Part shown: piece after piece, positions 11,251 to 22,424 of the stretch | Position numbering within the stretch: the stretch's first letter is position 1 | Layout: the number at the start of each line of letters is the position of its first letter | Assembly: GCF_003255815.1 (NCBI RefSeq) | Contig: NC_037683.1 | Coordinates: 77,497,440 to 77,561,439 of the forward strand | DNA length: 64,000 nt | DNA from: Theropithecus gelada | Lineage: Eukaryota > Chordata > Mammalia > Primates > Cercopithecidae | Reading direction: 5' to 3' | Translations under genes and position numbers: made by a program | The notes under the pieces: model-generated | What the model was told of the DNA's origin: nothing | What the model saw: only the letters and a program-made list of their open reading frames with translations | The model's database searches: none

Positions 11251-12010
11251 CTGTCACAAAGTAAATTTACCCAAGTCAGCAAATTTTTACCTTAGTTTGT
11301 CATAGCTCTGTTAACTAATTGAATTTATTGGAACTGGATACAAACACCAAGGCTGGAATGAGGGAAGAATCACCGTATCCTCTTAAATCTGGTTCAATGG
11401 TGGAAGGACCCTGGGGCCATTCAGAGTAGGGCAAGGGACCCAGGGGAGGTCAACTGGGTTCTGAGGCTTCTTGAAAGGGTTGGATGCCTCTAAGAGAGGT
11501 CTAATAGATCCTGATGTTTCAGGTTTAAACTAAAACCCTAAGTCATGTTGAAAGTGCCCTTGTTTAACCCAGGGCTATCTAGGGTACTACAGGTGAGATG
11601 CCAGGTGTAAGCTAGGTTAACGCCATCCCCAGGGCTGGTGAGGGGAATAGTCACCAGAACCACTGAATTCTGCCTCTCTGTTTTTCACACTTGAAGGCTT
11701 TGTCTGCATAGGAGAGCACGTGGAGCAGAAGTGACATTTCAGATAATTAGAGCAGAAGCCCTTTATGGAGTAGCATTACCGGATATTTTTATTTGCTATA
11801 TCTGGCAAGTTTATGAGCAACTGAGGATTTACTTTAACTGAACCGTTTGGTTTAGCTGTCTACAATTAATTGATCAATTTCACAGGTTAATTGGCTTAGG
11901 GCTTCATTTCACTTTGTGGTATAGACTTTGATCGCCACCAGAGTTATTTCTTATGCTTCTAATTTGTTTCAATTATGGCACTAAGATGCTCAGTAAAAAT
12001 GGGTGGTAAT
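11250..12010. other. Unique sequence including a TAAT-rich block
   Basis: No recognised repeat. 11690-11990 is AT-rich with clustered homeodomain-type motifs (CTACAATTAATTGATCAATT; GGTTAATTGG) and an E-box CACGTG at about 11718. No coding signal. See findings. Confidence 0.35.
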
Positions 12011-12012
12011 GA

Positions 12013-12298
12013 GGCCAGGCGTGGTAGCTCACGCCTGTAATCCCAGCACTTTGGGACGCCGAGGCGGGAGGATCACGAGGTCAGGAGATTGAGACCATCC
12101 TGGCTAACACAGTGAAACCTCGTCTCCACTAAAAATACAAAAAATTAGCTGGGCATGGTGGCGGGTGCCTGTAGTCCCAGCTACTCGAAGGCTGAGGCAG
12201 GAGAATGGCTGAACCCGGGAGGCGGAGCTTGCAGTGAGCCAAGATCGCGCCACTGCACTCCAGCCTGAGCAACAGAGCGAGACTCAAAAAAAAAAAAA
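12013..12298 (+). mobile_element. AluY-type element
   Basis: Full-length Alu with AluY-like features (GGATCACGAGGTCAGGAGAT, GACCATCCTGGCTAACAC, GGCGGAGCTTGCAGTGAGCC) and a short pure A tail. The minus-strand frame at 12129-12374 is Alu-derived. Confidence 0.93.
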
Positions 12299-12299
12299 G

Positions 12300-13790
12300 G
12301 GCAGAAATGATTTCTCTTCTGAGAGCTGCTCTTATTTTAGTTGTGGGCTGAAGAGAGCAGGCATGACTGCCCATGACTGGCCATGCTTTTGAAGGTCAGA
12401 AATACAAAATGGCCCTGGACAAGCCCCCTTCTGCAAGTGGCCTTTTGTAGCACCTTTGTGTGTGAGAATGAATGCTGTCACTCATAAGGGCAATAGTGTG
12501 GATTGAGGGAGTGAGGGAGTATAAGGAGAAGACAGGCAAAGCAGCATGGGGACAGTGGCTGAACAGGCCTATTGCTCATTGGGCCAGGTTGGGCTGTTTG
12601 GTGTTCACCTAGGTAACCTGTTGCCAGGAGGACAACAATAACTTCCCCATGACAACGCTGGAGCAAGATCCCTGGCACTGCAAACAGAGCCAGAAAAGTC
12701 TGCCCTAGCTTGAACTTGCTGATTAATGAACATGCATTTGTGCTACAATTGTTTCAGGAAGGGTGGAGGGGACAGAGGGCACTGACCAGCTTCCTTGCCT
12801 CTCCAGCCACCAGCTCCTTGACAGCCAACCTTTTCTGTCCACCTGCATACTCTGGAGCTCCCGTTTTTTTAATTGTTGCTTGTTTTGAGAGGTTCTATGA
12901 TCTCTCTGTAATTTGTAGAAGGACCAAATGTTATATCCAGAAAGCTCATTGAAAAACAGATTTAGAACCTGCCTGGAATTTACACTATCAGATGGTCTTT
13001 CACTGTCCCCCTGACAGTTTCTTTACCTGTAATAGCATCAGTTCCTATTACCTAAATTTGGGTGAATTTATATGAGATCACACTGCTCAGTCACACTTGC
13101 TGTAACTGTTTGTCTTGATACTCAAATTCAAGCCTTCTGAATTATGAGACTAGCATATTGTCTGCCTCATGAAAAGGTCACTTTTGTTTCCAAGCACTTA
13201 AGCTCCTAATAGGAACCCTAGTCCTTTCCTCTCCTACAGAGGTCATCAGAGCAGACAAGGTGGCACCATTCCAGGTAGGATTTAAGGAATCCAAGAAATT
13301 TCCAATGCAAAATGGTTTTCCCTGGCATTGCCTGCAATTCCACCTTTTTCTAAAGCATTGTTGGGAGCTTTATGATAATATAGTTTCTCTTGGGAGGATA
13401 TTTCCAATCAGGTGTAACATCTGGAAGTGATGGGGAATCAAAACAGATGAAATCGTGGGGGGTGAGGGGGGCAGCACTTGCTTTACAATTACTTCTAGAG
13501 CCACCCTTCACAAAGTCCCATGGGAAGCTAATAGCATTATTTGACAAAGGGGCCTCATAGCCAAGTATGTTAGGGAAACATTGGGTTAAAACAAATTGAA
13601 TAGATCCCTTTTCTGAACTATTGTTTCATGTATCAAATTTGGGAAACTAGCCCAGAGCCATGTTGAAAGGTCATTGAGCAAAATCTTGTTCTGTCACTTT
13701 TAACAGCTCAGAAAACTAGAAATCTCTCCTTCTAAGATTAGATTATTTGCTTATTCTTAAGCAAATTAAAGTCAATTTTTTAAAAAGGCT
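12300..13790. other. Gene-free stretch, no recognised repeat
   Basis: Mixed unique sequence with short frames (12478-12678 minus, 12710-12952 plus, 13350-13547 minus). None has a recognisable domain. I see nothing else to call. Confidence 0.4.
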
Positions 13791-13794
13791 TAGT

Positions 13795-14004
13795 TTCTTT
13801 CTTTCTTTCCCTCCCTCCCTTCCTTTCTTCCTTTTTCCTTCCTTCCTTTTTTTCTTTCTTTCCTTTCCTTCCCTTCCCCTTCCCTTCCATTTCCTTTTTC
13901 CCTTCCCCTGCCCCTCCCATTCCCCTTCCCCTTCCCATTTTCCTTTCCTTTCCTTCCCTTTTTCCTTTTCTTTTTCCTTTCCTTTCCTTCCCTTCCCTTT
14001 TCAT
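13795..14004. repeat. CTTT/CCTT/CCCTT polypyrimidine tract
   Basis: About 210 bp of pyrimidine-rich microsatellite directly abutting an antisense Alu monomer, so it probably grew from the Alu tail. The F/P/S-rich (plus) and K/E/G/R-rich (minus) frames here are artefacts. Confidence 0.93.
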
Positions 14005-14105
14005 TCTTGTCTCACTGTGTTGCCCAGGCTGGACTCAAACTCAAGTGATCCTCCTGCTTCAGCCTTCTGAGTAGCTGGGACTGTAAGAGTGCAGCACCTG
14101 GCTAA
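14005..14105 (-). mobile_element. Alu left-monomer fragment (FLAM-like), antisense
   Basis: TCTCACTGTGTTGCCCAGGC, CAAGTGATCCTCCTGCTTCA and GTAGCTGGGACTGTAAGAGT mark a single antisense Alu arm. Confidence 0.8.
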
Positions 14106-14230
14106 GGTTTAGCTTCTTAATTTGTAAAATTGGAGTAATAACCTGTCTTATAAGGTTGTTCTGAAGATTGAAGGAGATGACTTAGATAAAGCAGCTGTCA
14201 CAGAGTAAGTGCTCAATGTTATAAAAATTA
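14106..14230 (+). mobile_element. MIR SINE fragment
   Basis: TTAATTTGTAAAATTGGAGT, GTTCTGAAGATTGAAGGAGA, and AGAGTAAGTGCTCAATGTTA are MIR 3' core motifs. Confidence 0.7.
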
Positions 14231-15025
14231 GGGAGCTGAAAACGTTAACACTGAACCAAGATTAATGTCAGTCCTGTTAGTGACCATAATAAAGATTGTA
14301 AACAAAGAACAATAATACTGCCCATCCCAGAAATATTGATACTATCATGTATAAGGTTCAGAATACATAGTGTCTACAAACCATTAGATATTTTGATATA
14401 CTTACTGAATAGATGGGTAGAGGAACACCTGTCTCCATTTGTATCAAATTCAATCTGTATAAATAGAGAGCACATGAGGCTGACTCCCACGTATTAGCTA
14501 CAATAGTTCAAAGATTAGAGAACTTTCTATCTCATCTAATAGTCCAGAGGTAGGTTGGTAGTTTAGAGTGAGTATACTGCTCTCTGCCCTCAGAAGGCAT
14601 CCAGAGCCCCAGGTGAGCTGGTCTGTTTTGCTGTCTTCAATGTGGAGCTTCCATCTGGGTGCAAGGCTGCTACAGTTGTCACTGTTTCAGCCAGCAAGAC
14701 AGGGGAGAGAGGAAGATGGAAGTAAGTGGTTTTGTTAAAAAGATTCTGTGCACTAGAACTTAGTCACATGGCCACATTCAGCTATAAGGAAGGCAGGGAT
14801 GTTAGTCTCCAGCTGAGCAGCTGTGTGCCCAGATAAAGCTTGGGTGCTTCTATCACTGAGAGGAAGAAGGTGATAGTGGGTAACGAGAGCCAGTTAACAG
14901 CCCCTGCCTCCAAAACCTAGCCCAGTTCTACACCTGGATCTGGAAAGGAAAGGCACTGTCAGTGAATGTTGACTATTAGGGTCAGCATGTCGATCCTATA
15001 GCATTGAATTGGGGTATTTTCTTCT
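14230..15025. other. Gene-free stretch with a weak ancient repeat trace
   Basis: 14520-14925 contains phrases (AGAACTTAGTCACATGGCCA, AGCTGTGTGCCCAG) that recur in old mammalian LINE-type repeats. The rest is unassigned. No coding signal. Confidence 0.35.
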
Positions 15026-15029
15026 ATGT

Positions 15030-15240
15030 TGGGATTTCCACTTCAAGAGATTTAGATAAGCTGAAGTGGATTTGCAGAACTACAACCAGAATAGTTAGTG
15101 ATGGAATGGGAATCCAAAGGATATGAGAAATCCTTGGAGGAATTAAGTGTTTTTAATCTAAAAGAGAGAAGATTTAGGGGTAACAGGTTTCTGTCTTTAA
15201 GTACATAAGGACTCCCAAGTTGAAGAAGAGCTAGGAAGGG
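15030..15240 (+). mobile_element. CR1/L3-type LINE remnant
   Basis: GAGAGAAGATTTAGGGGTAA, TTCTGTCTTTAAGTACATAA and the following GAAGAAGAGCTAGGAAGGG resemble the L3/CR1 3' ORF segment. Strongly diverged. Confidence 0.5.
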
Positions 15241-15344
15241 CTCGTGCTTTAGTCTCCCTAGTATCTTTCCACTCCACCCCTTGCACCAGTCGACAACCTG
15301 GGCATTGTGAATTTCTTTTTGTTCCTGTAATAAATCATATTTTC

Positions 15345-15570
15345 TCTTGTTTCTGGGCCTTTGTCCATGTGTTCTCTCTGAACCACTCCCAATTTCTCTC
15401 TTCCCACCCAGATGTTCATCTGGTTATTTCCTGCTAATCTTTCAGGTCTCACCTTAGACATTCTGAACTTTGGGAAACTTTGGCTCACACCCAAGTCTTT
15501 GACCAGTGCCTGTCTTCCACATTTCTTCATCGTAACCCATCACACTCTATCATCATTGTGTAATCGGGTG
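15345..15570 (+). mobile_element. L2 LINE 3' fragment
   Basis: GGGCCTTTGTCCATGTGTTC, AATCTTTCAGGTCTCACCTT, and CACACTCTATCATCATTGTG follow the L2 3'-end order. Confidence 0.6.
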
Positions 15571-15734
15571 AATTTACCACTGACCACTGTCACTCAAGTA
15601 CAGACTCCACAGATTTCCCTGCAGCTCCATTATTTCTCTGGTTGTCAAGAACTGCAACTTCTGTTTCAAGGGACCAATCAGTGTCATGAGCTGTTGAAAT
15701 GGGAGAGAAAGGTCAGTGATGGTAGCTTGGGTGG

Positions 15735-16160
15735 TACAGTGGGTTGAATAGTGTCCCCCCAAAATTCATGTGTACCCAGAACCTTAGAATGTGACCTTAT
15801 TTGGAAATAGGGTCTAGATGGAATTAGTTAAGATGAGGTCATAGTGGATAAAGGTGTGCCCTAAAACCAATGATTGATGTCATGAGACAAGGAGAGGACG
15901 CAGAGACACACACACACACAAAAGAAGGCCCTGTGAAGATGTAGGCAGAGATGAGAATTATGCTGCCACAAGCCAAGGAATGCCTGTGGCCTTTGGAAGC
16001 TGGAAGAACAAAGGATTCATCTCTAGAACTTTCAGAGGGAGTGTGGGCCTGCTGACAACTTGAGACTTACAACTTCTAGAACTGTAACAGAATACATTTC
16101 TGTTGTTTTAAGTCATGCAGTTTATGCTAATGTGTTTTGCAGCCTTAGGAAACAAATACA
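15735..16160 (+). mobile_element. MLT1-type LTR (ERVL-MaLR), sense
   Basis: Near-complete LTR: GTGGGTTGAATAGTGTCCCC, GAATGTGACCTTATTTGGAA, AATTAGTTAAGATGAGGTCA, TTCAGAGGGAGTGTGGGCCT and ATTTCTGTTGTTTTAAGTCA, in the expected order. Solitary, with no adjoining internal region. Confidence 0.85.
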
Positions 16161-16488
16161 GGTGGCTCAGGGCAAGATGGGCCTCTTTGCTCCTGGACAG
16201 TCTTATGGTGACATGCATGTAGCTGCCAGTAAAGGGTCCTAACCACACACAGCAATGCGAAGCACAGCTAACGCGATCCTTCAGCATGGTGACACACAGT
16301 GCTTGCTCAAATGGCAAAGGTGATCTGCAGGCATCAGCTTAACCCACTCCTGGCTCCCCTGGTGCTGGTGGTGGATGATCCTGAAAAGTCTCTCAGCATC
16401 GATTCCATTTTTTCTAAGTTATTCCCTGAGTTCAGTCCCTCTTCTCAGCAGGCTCCCATTCCCTCCCAGGTATTGCCTCCGACTTAAT

Positions 16489-16754
16489 CTCCACCTCTCT
16501 TCATCTCCATCTCAACCTTCATCTCCACCTCTCTTCATCTCCATCTCAACCTTCATCTCCACCTCTCTGCATCTCCATCTCAACCTTCATCTCCACCTCT
16601 CTGCATCTCCATCTCAACCTTCATCTCCACCTGTCTTCTCCAGCTCAACCTTCATCTCCACCTCTCTTCATCTCCATCTCAACCTTTATCTCCACCTCTC
16701 TTCATCTCCATCTCAACCTTCATCTCCACCTCCCTTCATCTCCATCAACCTAAG
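16489..16754. repeat. 34-bp minisatellite, about 8 copies
   Basis: Tandem units beginning CTCCACCTCTCTTCATCTCC and ending TCTCAACCTTCAT, each 34 bp. Units start at 16489, 16523, 16557, 16591, 16625, 16656, 16690 and 16724. Unit 5 lacks 3 bp (31 bp); the last is partial. Units differ by few substitutions (CTTC versus CTGC; TTCAT versus TTTAT). The 136-aa frame at 16375-16785 is created by this array. Confidence 0.95.
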
Positions 16755-16837
16755 TGGAGGTTGTTTAATTTCTCTGGGATTTTGACTGACTGGGTCCTTC
16801 TCTTTTCAATTAACTATCAAGGCGTAAACACTACCCC

Positions 16838-17025
16838 AGTGGTTTTCAAAGTGTGATCCTTGGACCAATAGCATCAGCAATATCTGGAAAGGTTTTAACA
16901 GTGCCAACTCACAGGGCCTATGCCAGACCTACTGAATCAGAAACTCTGGATGGGTACCAGCAATCTGTGTTTTAATAGGCCTTCCAGATGATTTGCATGT
17001 GCACCAAATTATGGGAACCATTTGT
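16838..17025 (+). mobile_element. MER20-like hAT element
   Basis: Near-complete: GTGGTTTTCAAAGTGTGATC start, ACCTACTGAATCAGAAACTC, CAGCAATCTGTGTTTTAATA, and an end near ATGGGAACCA. Confidence 0.85.
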
Positions 17026-17344
17026 CTACACCTTGCTGTCTTGGGATCCCTGCTTTTTGATTTTCCTTTCCTTCTATTGGCAAAATGCAGACATCACAAA
17101 TCAAAAATGATTTGGCTTTCAAAACGTTTATGATGTGGGTTTTGGGAGTATACATTGCATTTCCTAAAAGTAAGTTTTGGCCATTTCTGTGTATTTGCAT
17201 TCCTGATTAAGTGTTAATTTTCATTAAGGATATGTGAAAACCTCCAGCTGATTTGAGAAGGGCCCTGTTCAAGGAAATATGGGAGAGAAAAACACAAAGA
17301 TTAATTGAAATTAATTGATATACTAAAATAAACATAATATCACC

Positions 17345-17480
17345 CTGCATTCATTTATTCACCTATGTCCCCATCTAGACTTAGAAGCTTTCTGAGGGCA
17401 GGAACTGTTTCAGTCTAATTTGCCATTGTATTACCAGCACCTGAAGTAGGCCTCGACACTTGAAGAAATGACAGTATTAA
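17345..17480 (+). mobile_element. L2 3'-end fragment
   Basis: TCTGAGGGCAGGAACTGTTT and TTACCAGCACCTGAAGTAGG match the L2 3' terminus pattern. Confidence 0.65.
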
Positions 17481-17484
17481 TATG

Positions 17485-17640
17485 TTATAAAGATTGTGAG
17501 TTCCCCATTGCTAGAGGTATGTAAACACTGGCTAGATGCTACTGGCATGGACGTGCTGGAGGAGGTTCGCATATCAGGTGGGTGGGCAGACTAGATGAAT
17601 TTTAAAGTTCTCTCTCATCCTGGAATGCTGTGATCCTTTG
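17485..17640 (+). mobile_element. L3/CR1 3'-end fragment
   Basis: CAGACTAGATGAATTTTAAA then TTCTCTCTCATCCTGGAATG and CTGTGATCC matches the L3/CR1 3'-end pattern. Confidence 0.6.
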
Positions 17641-17644
17641 TTAT

Positions 17645-18060
17645 AGAACCCTGTAGAGATAGAGGGTGGGGTTGTGCTGTAATTGGCACTGTGTGTAGCA
17701 CATTCTTGTTAATAAATGCTTTCTAGCCTGTTGACTTCTCCAGTGAGGGTGAGGTAGATGGGGTTATGGTGGTTTTATTATAGACCCCCAGATACCCTCT
17801 AGTTCTAGGACAAATGAAAGGCATTTGAAATACCATTAAGGGTCATTTTACCATTCGGAGGTATCTGTTTTTTTGCAGTTGTCAATATTTGTAAATTTGT
17901 AGAATTACCCTAATGTCAAAATGAAAACATTAATTATCAGAAACAAGCTAACAGAGAAAAATCTGAGAGTATGAATGGGAAAAAATGGCACTGCACACAC
18001 ACACATGCGAGATTTCCCCTACTGGTCAACATGCAGGCCTGGGGGTCGTGGACTCAGAAC
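17645..18060. other. Gene-free stretch, no recognised repeat
   Basis: A short CA run at about 17994-18004. Nothing else that I can assign. Confidence 0.4.
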
Positions 18061-18170
18061 ATTATCTCGGGAGTGGGCTTCAGAGAGCTTTTGGTTCAAG
18101 GAAATGGAGGCCCACAAAGGTAGAACATTTTTTGATCTCACACAGTTGCCCAAGTTGGCAGTATATTAGT
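18060..18170 (-). mobile_element. MIR fragment, antisense
   Basis: GGAAATGGAGGCCCACAAAG followed by TCACACAGTTGCCCAAGTTG, an antisense MIR pattern. Confidence 0.55.
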
Positions 18171-18454
18171 GGATTGAAAAAGGTCTAGGCTGTTTCTTTA
18201 AGTGTTAAAACGATAGCCTGGCAAGCAGGCACGATTTGAGAGAATCTTATTAATCATTCTAAGCCTTTTGTAACAAATGCTGTTTGGTGCCCTTACACTG
18301 GCCTCAAGAGCTGTGGTCACTGGAGCTTATGAGAAGCAGTTAGGGAAGCCTGTGCCAGTCCCTATGTACTTGTTCTTCTAAACCTAGCCCCAAACCTTTC
18401 TCCTTTGCAGGTACTTCCAGCCTATGTTTCCAATTCTGTCTTATTTTTTTCTTC

Positions 18455-18969
18455 TTACTGTTGCTGTAGATTCCATTTTTTATTGTGATAAAATACATAT
18501 AACATAAAATTTACCATTCGAACTACTTTTTGGTGTGTAGTTCCATGACATTAAGAACATTCACATTGCTGTGCTGTCATTACCACCATCCACCCTCGAG
18601 AATTTTTCATCATCCTAAACTGGAACTCTACCTATTAAAATTAACCCCCATTCCTCCCTCCCTCTGGTAGCCACTACTCCATTTTTTGTCTCTAAGAATT
18701 TTACTACTGAAAATACTTCATGTAAGTGGAGTCTTACAGTATCTTTTTGTGACTCAGCTATTTCACTTAGCATAATGTCTTCAAGATGTATCCATCTTGT
18801 AGCATGTGTCAGCATTTCCTTGCTTTTTAAGGCTGAATAATATTCCATTGCACGTATATACCACATTTTGTTTATCTATTTATCCACTGATGGACATTTA
18901 GATTGTTTCTACCTTTTTCACTATTGTGAATGATGCTACTGTGAACATTGGTGTATATATATTTCTTCA
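18455..18969 (-). mobile_element. L1M 3' region, antisense (left part)
   Basis: Classic mammalian L1M antisense 3' sequence: AACATAAAATTTACCATTCG, TTAAGAACATTCACATTGCT, ATTTCACTTAGCATAATGTC, AATAATATTCCATTGCACGT. It is interrupted at 18970 by a younger L1. Confidence 0.85.
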
Positions 18970-19443
18970 ATAGACTATTTTTTCTTCAACTTTTATTTTA
19001 AGTTCCAGGGCACATGTGCAAGATGTGCAGATTTGTTACATAGGTAAATGCGTGCCATGGTGGTTTGATGCACAGATCAACCCATCACCTAGATATTAAG
19101 CCCAGCATCCACTAGCTGTTCTTCCTGAAGCTCTACCTCCCCGCCAACCCCTGACAGGCCCCATTGTGTGTTGTTCCCCCCAGTGTGTACATGTGTTCAC
19201 ATCATTCAGCTCCCACTTATAAGTGAGAACAGGTGGTGTTTGGTTTTCTGTTCTTGCGTTAGTTTGCTGAGGATAATGGCCTCCGACTCCATTCATGTCC
19301 CAGCAAAGGACATGATCTTATTCCTTTTCATGGCCGTATAGTGTTCCATTGTATATATGGAGCACATTTTCTTTATCCAGCCTATCATTGATGGGCATTT
19401 AGGTTGATTCCATGTCTTTGCTATTGTGGATAGTGAACAGACT
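18970..19443 (-). mobile_element. Truncated L1P 3' end, antisense, inserted in L1M
   Basis: Antisense primate L1 3' end: AGATTTGTTACATAGGTAAA, CTCCCACTTATAAGTGAGAA, CCTATCATTGATGGGCATTT. Flanking AGACTATTTTT copies at about 18973 and 19439 look like the target-site duplication. The minus frame at 19096-19296 is L1-derived. Confidence 0.85.
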
Positions 19444-19511
19444 ATTTTTAATGACGTGCAATAATTATGAGATCAAAGGATATCTCCCTCCTCTTCATAT
19501 AACTGAGCCTT

Positions 19512-19643
19512 AAAAAATTTTTTTTTGATATGAGGTCTTGCTGTGTTGCCCAGGTTGGTCTCAAACTCCTGGGCTCAAGGGTTCCTCCTGTCTCAGCCTC
19601 CTGAGTAACTGGGACTGCAGGTATGTACATCCATGCTTAGTTG
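19512..19643 (-). mobile_element. Alu monomer, antisense, with 14-bp duplication
   Basis: Single antisense Alu arm (GAGGTCTTGCTGTGTTGCCC, GTAACTGGGACTGCAGGTAT). Flanks TATAACTGAGCCTT (19498-19511) and TATAACTGAGTCTT (19644-19657) are a target-site duplication with one mismatch. Confidence 0.88.
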
Positions 19644-19897
19644 TATAACTGAGTCTTGAACTGACTATTTACTTCCTTCCAACAAGTACCTGCTAACCCT
19701 TTCACCTAGCTGGCTCCAAGTTAGACACTGTGCCCACTGAGAAACCAAACAAGCACAGGGAAAGTCCATGCCCTAAGAGTCTTACACTTGGATGAGGAAA
19801 CAGACTTTGTGGAGTTTTGAATGCTATGTTGTATTTTCAAATTCAATCGAAATTCAGAGAAGCAGAGATTGACATGGACCTGAGTGTTAGAGAAGGT

Positions 19898-20365
19898 GTG
19901 TTAGTTTCCTATGGTTGCTGTAGCAAATTACCACAAACAGTGTTGTAAAATAACACAAATTCATTATCATTATTATGGATGCCAGAAGTCTGAAATCAAG
20001 TTTCACGGGGTTAAAGTCAAGGTATCAGCAGGGCTGGTCCCTTCTGGAGGCTTTGAGGGGAGAATCATTTCCTTGCCCTTTTCAACTTGTAGTGGTCTCC
20101 TGTATTCCTTGGCTTGTGGTCCCTTCCTGCATCTTCAAAGTGCAGCAATCCAGTCTTTGCTTTCATCATCATATTGCATTCTCCTCTGACTATAGCTCCT
20201 CCCACCTCCCTCTTATAAGGACCATGATTACACAGGGCCCGCTGGATAATCCAAGATAATCACCTACCTCAAGACCTTTGACTTAGTCACATCTGCAAAA
20301 TCCCTTTTGCCATATAAAGTAATATGTTCACACATTCTGGGGATTAGGATGTGCGCTGTGGAGTC
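19898..20365 (-). mobile_element. MLT1-type LTR, antisense
   Basis: TGTTAGTTTCCTATGGTTGC start, TACCACAAACAGTGTTG, CAAGGTATCAGCAGGGCTGG, TTGACTTAGTCACATCTGCA; near-complete antisense MaLR LTR. Frames at 19911-20259 are repeat-derived. Confidence 0.82.
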
Positions 20366-20714
20366 TGCCCCCAACTAGACAGTAGACTTTGCAGGATCCT
20401 CCTCCTCTTATATAGGATTCAATGAACATGTGCCCAAGGTCCACTGTGAACCTAGACTCCCCTCATTGCACCTGCTTGAGTGTTCTGTATCCTGAAAGTG
20501 CCCAGCAATTATTTCTGACAAGTGGGAAATCCCCTGATCCCTGAGAGCACAGCAGCAATGGAGAACATTGGCAATGAATGCTCACAAGTCTGTGACAAAT
20601 TCATTCCTCAGAAACATTTATAAAGCTTCTGCAAGTGCTGGGCACTCTGTTAAGCTCTGTGGACACAGGTAACTGGGACATAGCCCCTATGTCTAGAGCA
20701 TCTTTTTATTCTTT

Positions 20715-21160
20715 TTTTTAAAAAAAGAAAAAAAAAAAACTTTGATCTTAAGGTCAGAGGTACAAGTGCAGGTTTGTTATGTAGGTAAACTTGTGTCTTG
20801 GGGGTTTGCTGTACAGATTATTTTGTCACCCAGGCATTAAGCCTGGTGCCCATTAGTTATTTTTCCTGATCCTCTCCCTCCTCCCACCTTCCACCCTCTG
20901 GTAGGTCCCAGGATGTGTTATTCCCTGTATGTGTGCATGTGTTCTCATTATTTAGCTGCCACCTATAAGTAAGAACATGCAATATTTGGTTTTCTGTTTC
21001 TGTGTTGGTTGGGTAAAGATAATGGCTCCCAGCACCATCCATGCCCCTGCAAAGGATACGATCTTGTTCATTTTTTGGCAGCATAGTATTCCATGGTGCA
21101 CATTTACCACATCTTCTTTATCCAGTCTATCATTGATGGACATTTAGGTTGATTTCATGT
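20715..21160 (-). mobile_element. Truncated L1P 3' end, antisense, with target duplication
   Basis: Begins with an antisense tail and AAGTGCAGGTTTGTTATGTA, ends at GACATTTAGGTTGATTTCAT. Flanks ATCTTTTTATTCTTT (20700-20714) and ATCTTTTTATCCTTT (21161-21175) form a 15-bp duplication with one mismatch. Confidence 0.92.
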
Positions 21161-21175
21161 ATCTTTTTATCCTTT

Positions 21176-21825
21176 ATTTCTCAAGCTTCACATCATGAGC
21201 AAGATTACTTTGATAGATGAAAAAATAAAACCAAACATGATATGTATCTTTAAAAAAGGGAGTTGATTTTGGCTCAAACTCTAGGTGGACGTGAATCCCA
21301 AGTGTACCTTGTCTGGTTCTAGTGCTAGTGAAGGTTAAAAGAAAGTAGAAAAGGAATCCTGGAGGTTATTAGTAGAAATGTGGATATTTTGCAGGAAAGG
21401 GAAGAATCATAGGGGAATCGAGAACAACTGGAAGGTGAAGTAGGGATGGTTTTGAGGGAAGTGGGCTTAGTGAAAAATTTCAGTGGGCTCTGAAAGTCTG
21501 TCACAAATGCTGATTTAAAGATGAACTGTATGTTGTTCCTTAGACCTTTATTTCTTTCATGTTTGTCCAAACATTATGCCCTAGCACATTTTTCAGGGTT
21601 CTAGTCACCACATTAAGGGGTACTCTACCCTTTTTAAGTGGTTTCAGGGGGAACTTGTCACTCATCAAGAACACATAAACAGCCCGAGAATAGGTCCTGT
21701 GCTAGCCTCAAATGTAAAACATACAGGAGAAAAAATGTGATTGTATTTGCAGCTTGGAAAACTCACATTTATGCATTCAAGGGTAGAGAGTTGGGTGCAG
21801 CTATGGGCTTTATAGAAATACCAGG
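21176..21825. other. Gene-free stretch, no recognised repeat
   Basis: Frames 21325-21570 (minus) and 21638-21841 (plus) are short and featureless. Nothing to call. Confidence 0.4.
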
Positions 21826-22025
21826 TGGGTTCAGGTCCTAGTTTGAGGACTTACCAGCTGTGTGTCCTGGAAAAATTATTTAATTTCTGAGTGATTCTGT
21901 GGTCCTAGCAATTAACTGTGGACAAAAATAGTACCTACAGCATCAGGCTGTTGTTGAGGATTAAATGAAAGTATTTGACATATTATCCAGCACAGAGTAA
22001 GTTCTCAGTAAATGTTAGCTGCCAT
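21825..22025 (+). mobile_element. MIR SINE
   Basis: GGACTTACCAGCTGTGTGTC, GTTGAGGATTAAATGAAAGT and CAGAGTAAGTTCTCAGTAAA give a clear MIR. Confidence 0.85.
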
Positions 22026-22161
22026 TCAGCATATAAAGAATCTACCCAAGGTCGTAGGGGTACAACTTTTAGTTTTTAAAGCAAGGTAAGAGAAAATGAT
22101 GATAGAAGTGATTATTTTATTTTATTCTATTTTTGGAAACTTGAAACAAGTCACTCAGAGC

Positions 22162-22227
22162 CAAAGCAAATCAAATGACTTACAGAAAATAGTACAAAGC
22201 AAATCAAGTGATTTACAGAAAATGGTG
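22162..22227. repeat. 33-bp tandem duplication
   Basis: Two adjacent 33-bp units, each beginning CAAAGCAAATCAA, differ at a few positions (AATGACTTAC versus AGTGATTTAC). Because 33 is a multiple of 3, it gives a repeated peptide in the short frame at 22096-22311, which is not otherwise gene-like. Confidence 0.9.
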
Positions 22228-22424
22228 CTTGCTGAGTCATTGGCAGACTTCCCGCTTCCTTGCATTTTTCTTAGTGATTTATTTGAATCCTGGACTATGT
22301 GTTCACATTGACCTCAGTCTCTTTATGAGAAGATATTTCAGAATCCAAATCTGCTGCCAAACTTATGTGCAAGAGGAGGAGAAAGAGTTTGAAATCATCA
22401 AGGAAGAATACGAATCATAATAAT

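Noticed and set aside
16489..16754. CRISPR array
   Set aside because: Units are contiguous without spacers, and the DNA is primate.
16375..16785. 136-aa serine/proline/histidine repeat protein
   Set aside because: Produced by the 34-bp minisatellite; the unit length is not a multiple of three, and no start context or domain supports coding.
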